Assembly: GCA_003550325.1 (NCBI GenBank)
Contig: QKWP01000513.1
Coordinates: forward strand, 1-64,000
DNA: 64,000 bases
Source: Gigaspora rosea
Lineage: Eukaryota; Glomeromycota; Glomeromycetes; Diversisporales; Gigasporaceae
Direction: 5' to 3'
The notes under the pieces were generated by a model that did no database searches, had not been told where the DNA came from, and worked only from the letters and a program-made list of their open reading frames with translations. The translations under genes were made by a program, and so were the position numbers. Positions 59,121 to 64,000 of the stretch are shown here, in pieces. How positions within the stretch are numbered: the stretch's first letter is position 1; the number at the start of each line of letters is the position of its first letter.

Positions 59121-59830
59121 GACCTGTGGGTCGATAGCGTAGTGGTTGCGCTTCCGGGTCGTTAAGTCGTCCCAGTCGCAAGTTCGCCGGTTCAAGTCTT
59201 ACCAGGAACATAATTCTATACAAGATTACGAGATAGATGGCTTGGACTAGGATGCAAGGACCACGATTGGTGACACAGCCATATAGCGTGTGTGTGATTT
59301 CTCGATTTGGATACTTCCAGTGAAACTCCAGTTGAATTTGGATACTTCTTGTGGAATTACGGTTGAAGGCAAAGTTCCGGTAAAACCCTCTGGTTAAATA
59401 AGGTCAGCTGGTTGTAAAACCGGTTGTGAACATCTACGAAGTACGTCATACGACCTTAATAAAGAAAAAAGCTGCAGGATCTGGACCTAGGAAGACCTAG
59501 CTTAATTCGAAGCAGAAGGACGACCGAAGCAAGGGACTATAGTCCGCCTTAATAAGCTGGACGGAAAGCAGAGTAGTCCTGTACTGCCTCCGGGACGAAA
59601 ATTTCTGAAAGGACTGAATGGGTTTGGAAGTCGGGACGCCGGATGGACATGGTAAGAATAGAAAGGGTCCGGCGGACCTGAGTACGGATTAGGGATATAT
59701 GGACGATTCTTAGATAGTTTGGTTAAATTAGGAAAATAGATTATCGAACATGTAATAATAAATTGATCTTAATAAATAAGTGCCAAACCGCACCCCTAGC
59801 ATAGTGAACTAGGGTTAAAAAAAAAAAAGA
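59121..59830 (+). repeat. long tRNA-derived SINE
   Basis: The head has an internal Pol III promoter: A box TAGCGTAGTGG (59135-59145) and B box GGTTCAAGTC (59189-59198), spaced as in a tRNA. A GC-richer body of about 600 bp without an open frame follows, ending in AGGGTTAAAAAAAAAAAA (poly-A tail 59817-59828). It is much richer in G+C than its surroundings. The body matches nothing else in the window. SINEs are copied by LINE enzymes; at about 700 bp this one is long for its class. Confidence 0.75.
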
Positions 59831-59998
59831 TTATTTTAAAAAAAAGATTATTTTAAAAAAAAGATCAAAAAAATAAACGGCAAAAGTAAAAAAATTTAAT
59901 AAAAAATTAAATAAAAAAAATTAAATAAACAAATAAAATAAAAAAAATTTAAATAAAAATAAAAATAAAAATAATAAAAAAAAGAAAATTACTACAAA
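59831..59998. repeat. A-rich simple repeat
   Basis: AAAAGATTATTTT and AAATAAAAA runs; no gene. Confidence 0.8.
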
Positions 59999-59999
59999 T

Positions 60000-60310
60000 C
60001 ACCACTGGTGATCATCACTGGTGATCTACAATGCATCAAACAAAATAAACAAAACAAACTAAATAAAAATTAAATCTCTTTAATATTAGAGTAAGGGTGA
60101 GAACTGGGATGGGGCAAGGGGTATAGTTTATACCAAAATTTTATAAGTAATTTTTTTTTGCATAAAAAAAAGTAGTTTCAGGCAAAATGAAGCAATTTTA
60201 GGAATTTTTTAAAAATTTTTTGTTTTTGTTACACAAAATTGATCTACATATTACACCTGATCCTGAATTTTAATTGGTAAATTGAATACCGGTGATGATT
60301 ACCAGTGGTG
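60000..60310. mobile_element. 311-bp MITE, family member B
   Basis: The ends CACCACTGGTGATCATC and GATGATTACCAGTGGTG are inverted. The interior is that of member A in the opposite direction (ATTAGAGTAAGGGTGAGAAC, TTTTTTTTTGCATAAAAAA). Confidence 0.8.
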
Positions 60311-60650
60311 ATAAATAGCAAACTTCTAAAAAAAAATAAAAAAGGATAAAAGTAGTGTATATACATATCTGATATACAATATAGTGAAATAAAAAATATA
60401 CTTTTTTTACTTTATTTATTTATTTATTTTTGTTTTTTGAAAAATCAAAAAAATACCACTCTTTATGTGCTCAATTTCAAAGCAAAGAGATAAACTAAAT
60501 TTTTACTTAAATACACAAATTAAACTTTTACATATAGAATTTTGATATGCAAAATACACAAATTAAAATTCCAACCTTTTTAATAATTTTTTAAAAAAAT
60601 ATGCATATGTAAACCTTACTTAATTGTTATGCAGTTTTTGGTAAACACTT
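60311..60650. other. AT-rich, no gene seen
   Basis: Nothing supported. Confidence 0.45.
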
Positions 60651-60653
60651 GTA

Positions 60654-60827
60654 CAGTCAAATCCTGCAATAGTCATATACCAAAATTGGATTTTCTATGT
60701 ACTATTGCAAGATTGTAACTAAAGCGAGCTAAAATTTATATATAGTATATATAATTAAATAGAAAAATTAAGGTAACTATAGCGAGATTGTGACTAATAT
60801 AAATGTAACTATTGCGGAGTTATACTG
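60654..60827. mobile_element. 174-bp pogo-like MITE
   Basis: The ends CAGTCAAATCCTGCAATAGT and ACTATTGCGGAGTTATACTG are inverted, with TA at 60652-60653 and 60828-60829. Related in form to the elements at 45252 and 51212. Confidence 0.85.
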
Positions 60828-60829
60828 TA

Positions 60830-61240
60830 TTTGGTAAAAGAGGTTCAAATAGATAATAGAATGTATAACGAAATCAGAAGTGCAATAGTGGTATAGCATT
60901 ATAGTTCAAACAAGACATGTAATGAAATAATCAATCGAGATCGGTCTGAAATCAGGTACAATGAATGGCGTGATTGATGATAAGTAGAATGATAGAGTCA
61001 TTTAAATTAAATACGACATACAATAAAAAAAGTCATATTGTGATCAAAGAGTTTAATAAGGGTATGGAATTTGTATTGACCGTTTGAGTTAGATATTAGA
61101 AATGGGAATACTATTAACCCTTTGACAGAGAAGAACCTGGGTACAACAAACTATTGCAAGCAAAAGTAGAATATAAAAATAGTTAATTTCAAGTGAGTAG
61201 TATAAATACAAAAACAGTAAAAAGAATAAATATCATTGTA
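60830..61240. other. no gene seen; probable leader of the gypsy element
   Basis: AT-rich. It may hold the LTR and leader of the element that follows, but I could not fix LTR ends. Confidence 0.35.
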
Positions 61241-64000
61241 CATTTAAAGGTGATCAACAATGACAATGAAGGGTGTTGTAGCAAAACTGCATTACCATAG
61301 TAATAAGGATGAAGATATTGAAGATTTTGTTTTTAACTTTGAGATATACTTGGAGTTGAAGCAGTGGAATGATGATCACAAGAAAAAATAGTCAGTCTAC
61401 ATGTTGCTAATGAGGCCAGAGTATAGGTACAAGGATTAATGAAGGCATCAACAACCTGGACTGACCTAAAAGCCAATATGATAAAGCTTGCGAAAACTAG
61501 ATATCATGTAGAAGAACAAGTTTCAAGGTTAATAAGGGTTAAACTAGAAGAAAACAAATCAGTGGTTGGATATGTAATTGATTTAACACACGTGCTCATG
61601 TAGTCAGAGATACAATTTGAATAGAGAAAAACAGAAGTGGTTCATTGCTAGGCTAAAAAAAGAATATTGATTAAAATATGAAGAGCATTTTCCATCTAAC
61701 TATAAGAAGACTAGAGAGTGGACAGTGAAAATTGAGAGGTATAACAAGAATAATGAATATGATGCACAAAAGGTGGCCAAGGCTTTACACGGAGATTGTA
61801 AAGAGAGTAACGCTAATGAGTTAACTAGCGTATACAAGGCTTGAAGATAAATCAGATCGAAAAGAAGTCAGATGATAATATACAAGAGATAAAAAAATAG
61901 TGAAAAAGTTGGTGAAAGTGATAAAAGTAGTGAAAAATTTTACTGTTAAGAAAGAACCATCTTGAAGTGAACATAGCCTAGTACGATGTTACGTCTGTCA
62001 GCAGGAGTATCATATTTCATGTAACTGTTTGAATAAGGTAACAAAGAGATAGTTTGATAACAGTAGTAAAAAGGATCTGCAAGTGGTAAAAGAAGATGAA
62101 AAGGAAAAACGTCTGAATATATGATTAGTAGAACTCGAAGTGAAGAAGGAGAAGGGGAATGAGAAGTATCTAATGATTAAGTTAGTTGATAAAGAATATG
62201 CTGCAGAAGATGTCAGGAAATTGGGAAAAAGAAAACAAAACTCTACATTAGTAGAAGGATCAAATAAGAAGAAAAGCAGCTAAAATATCACTAGTTGATC
62301 CAGCACCTGATAATCAAAGTAAAGATATTGGAGGTTCGATTATATATATACCTTTAATAGAATTAACAAAAGATCTTGAAGTCTTGAAAACTGTTGCTGA
62401 CTTGAAAATTAATATTTCATTAGAACAATTGTTCAAGTGGTCACCCAAAGTGAGAAATGAGATTATAAAGGTATTAGCCTATAAGAGAAAAGACATGGAT
62501 ATAATAAAAACAGATGTTCAAGTATGGTTCATACAAGAATATAAGAAAGGAGAAAAAGAGGATGAAATCATTCCAATTTGGTCAGCTCTAATAAATGGAA
62601 AGGAAATTAATATGCCTATTGATTCTAGATCAAGATTAAATCTTATGCATGAAAGATATGCAAAAAATAAAGGGCTTACTTGGGAAAAAGGTATGGAAAA
62701 GGCCAAATGCGAATAATTATGGAAGTGAATTTGTGGGATACATAAGTAAAAGTTGAAGTTGAGGACGTAGTTATAAATCAAGTTTTCTAGTTATAGAAAT
62801 GACGAGTTTTGATATTTTACTAGAAATGTCGTGAATAGCTGAGGCACAATGTAACTTATATTGGAAGAAAAATCAGTATTGGTGTTCTGTGTCCTCTAAA
62901 AGCCAAAAATTATCATTTTTGATATCGATGCTGCCATGAAATTGGGTTAAAAAGGAAAAGGAAAAAGATGATAAGACTAATGAAGATTGGAAGAGCGAAG
63001 ATGAAAAGGTGAATAGAGTTGTAGCAGTACGTAACAAATAACGAAGTATCAGCCTTGAGATATAATATTGAATATAAAGATTCTAGAATAGTACGATACT
63101 ACCCACTGATTTAAAGTCATGTGATGGAGAGGTACTGCCACAAGGTCTAGGGTTAGTAATGTTATGAAGATTAACAATAGACAATATGCATATACTTAAT
63201 ATTGAACTTAATCTTTCTTATGCGGAAAAGCAATATGTGGAAGAATGGTTAATATGAGAAGTGCCTGTAGCATTTGCATTTCATCTATTAGAATTAGGAC
63301 AGACCGATTTGGTAGAATATGAGGTGAGGACAGGAGATGCAAAAATAACTCAAGTCCAATTAAGGCTGATTAAAATTAATAATCTGAAAAAGGCACAGTT
63401 ATTCGAAGACCATCTGAAAGAAATGATAAAATGGGGTCTTTGCCTTGAAAATGACCTTATGGGACTATGTAGATTTTATGAATAAAAATTAAAATTTCTA
63501 GCTATCCAGTAATCCAATTCAAATAATTTTTTTTATTTTGTAGAGCTTAGTGAGTTTTACAAAATAAAAAAAGGTTATTTGAATTGGATTACTGAGTGAC
63601 TAGAAACTTTAATTTTTATCCATAAGATCTACATAGTCCCGTAAGGTCATTTTTCAAGACAAAGACCCAAATACAGATTGTTGGAAGAAGGTAATGGGCC
63701 TTATTCATATCAGTGTTTTCTAGTAGATAAGAAGAAAGGAGAACGGACCATACATAAGCAGTAGAAAATATGTAGCCATTAAATAAGTATATTGTGAAGA
63801 ATAGTTATCTATTACCAATCATTAGAGATATATTGGAACAAGTAGCAGGACATGAGTAGTACTTTAGTATTTATGTGTTCAAAGGCTATTGGCAAATATG
63901 AATATAGGAAGAAGACTGAGACAAAGTAGCTGTTTTGACAACTTTTGGGTCTTGTGATATATGGTAATGTGTATGGGTTTAAAGAATACTAGTAAATATT
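61240..64000 (+). mobile_element. second Ty3/gypsy element, broken, cut by window end
   Basis: A fossil of another gypsy family. In order: gag (EDIEDFVFNFEIYLELKQWN at about 61310-61370), a CCHC knuckle CYVCQQEYHISCNC (about 61987-62028), a protease-type segment with RSRLNLMHERYAKNKGL (about 62626-62680), and the start of reverse transcriptase (YQCFLVDKKKGERTI at about 63706-63750). It is broken, with more than ten breaks, and carries an inserted hairpin MITE. The 5' LTR was not identified; the 3' part lies beyond the window. Confidence 0.8.
63434..63668. mobile_element. 235-bp palindromic MITE in the second gypsy element
   Basis: Arms of about 100 bases pair almost completely (GGGTCTTTGCCTTGAAAATG, GACTATGTAGATTTTATG, CAGTAATCCAATTCAAATAA and their complements). 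The ends match those of the foldback at 6855-7112. No clear target duplication. Confidence 0.85.

Noticed and set aside
58962-59195. 77-codon frame rich in Phe
   Set aside because: It is the translation of a poly-A/T tract.

Overview
The window is about three quarters A+T. It looks like a repeat-rich nuclear segment of a filamentous fungus, most probably an arbuscular mycorrhizal fungus (Glomeromycotina, Rhizophagus-like). The reasons are short GT-AG introns of about 90 nt, a T1/KCTD-type double-BTB gene, a relic of a lineage-typical protein kinase, frequent TTAGGG-like motifs, and many Tc1, hAT, pogo-like, Mutator-like, Helitron and Ty3/gypsy elements. This is an inference from protein and repeat style; no ribosomal or other marker gene is present.

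Layout. 1-2.6 kb: AT-rich, no gene. 2.6-4.35 kb: nearly whole Tc1 transposon (+). 4.6-8.9 kb: decayed repeats. 8.9-10.4 kb: a five-exon gene model for a small secreted precursor with repeated Kex2-type (KR) sites, the most interesting locus here. 11.9-13.6 kb: second, inverted Tc1 copy. 14-18.6 kb: decayed repeats, a nested inverted-repeat element and a large foldback element. 18.75-29.0 kb: a broken Ty3/gypsy element with both LTRs, carrying two inserted MITEs. 32.2-33.0 kb: a cysteine-rich secreted or membrane protein. 34.8-35.0 kb: a near-perfect palindrome. 35.5-35.9 kb: protein kinase relic (-), followed by a solo LTR (36.3-36.9 kb). 39.3-40.9 kb: a three-exon tandem-BTB gene (-). 43.6-44.4 kb: a palindromic Tc1-type MITE. 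44.8-47.2 kb: a Helitron helicase relic with an inserted MITE, then a tandem array (47.5-49.1 kb). 49-60.8 kb: a dense MITE nest in AT-rich minisatellites, with one long tRNA-derived SINE at 59.1-59.8 kb. 61.2-64.0 kb: the first part of a second broken Ty3/gypsy element, cut by the window end.

Host genes. Only three loci look like functional host genes: the Kex2-type precursor, the cysteine-rich surface protein and the tandem-BTB protein. They share no operon or obvious pathway. The precursor is notable because each peptide unit is its own phase-1 exon, its introns are mutually homologous, and transposons have landed only in its introns. It also lies between two inverted, near-identical Tc1 copies.

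The remainder is a transposon graveyard. Target-site duplications (TA, 8 bp, 9 bp, 4 bp) fix many boundaries and give a relative order of insertion.
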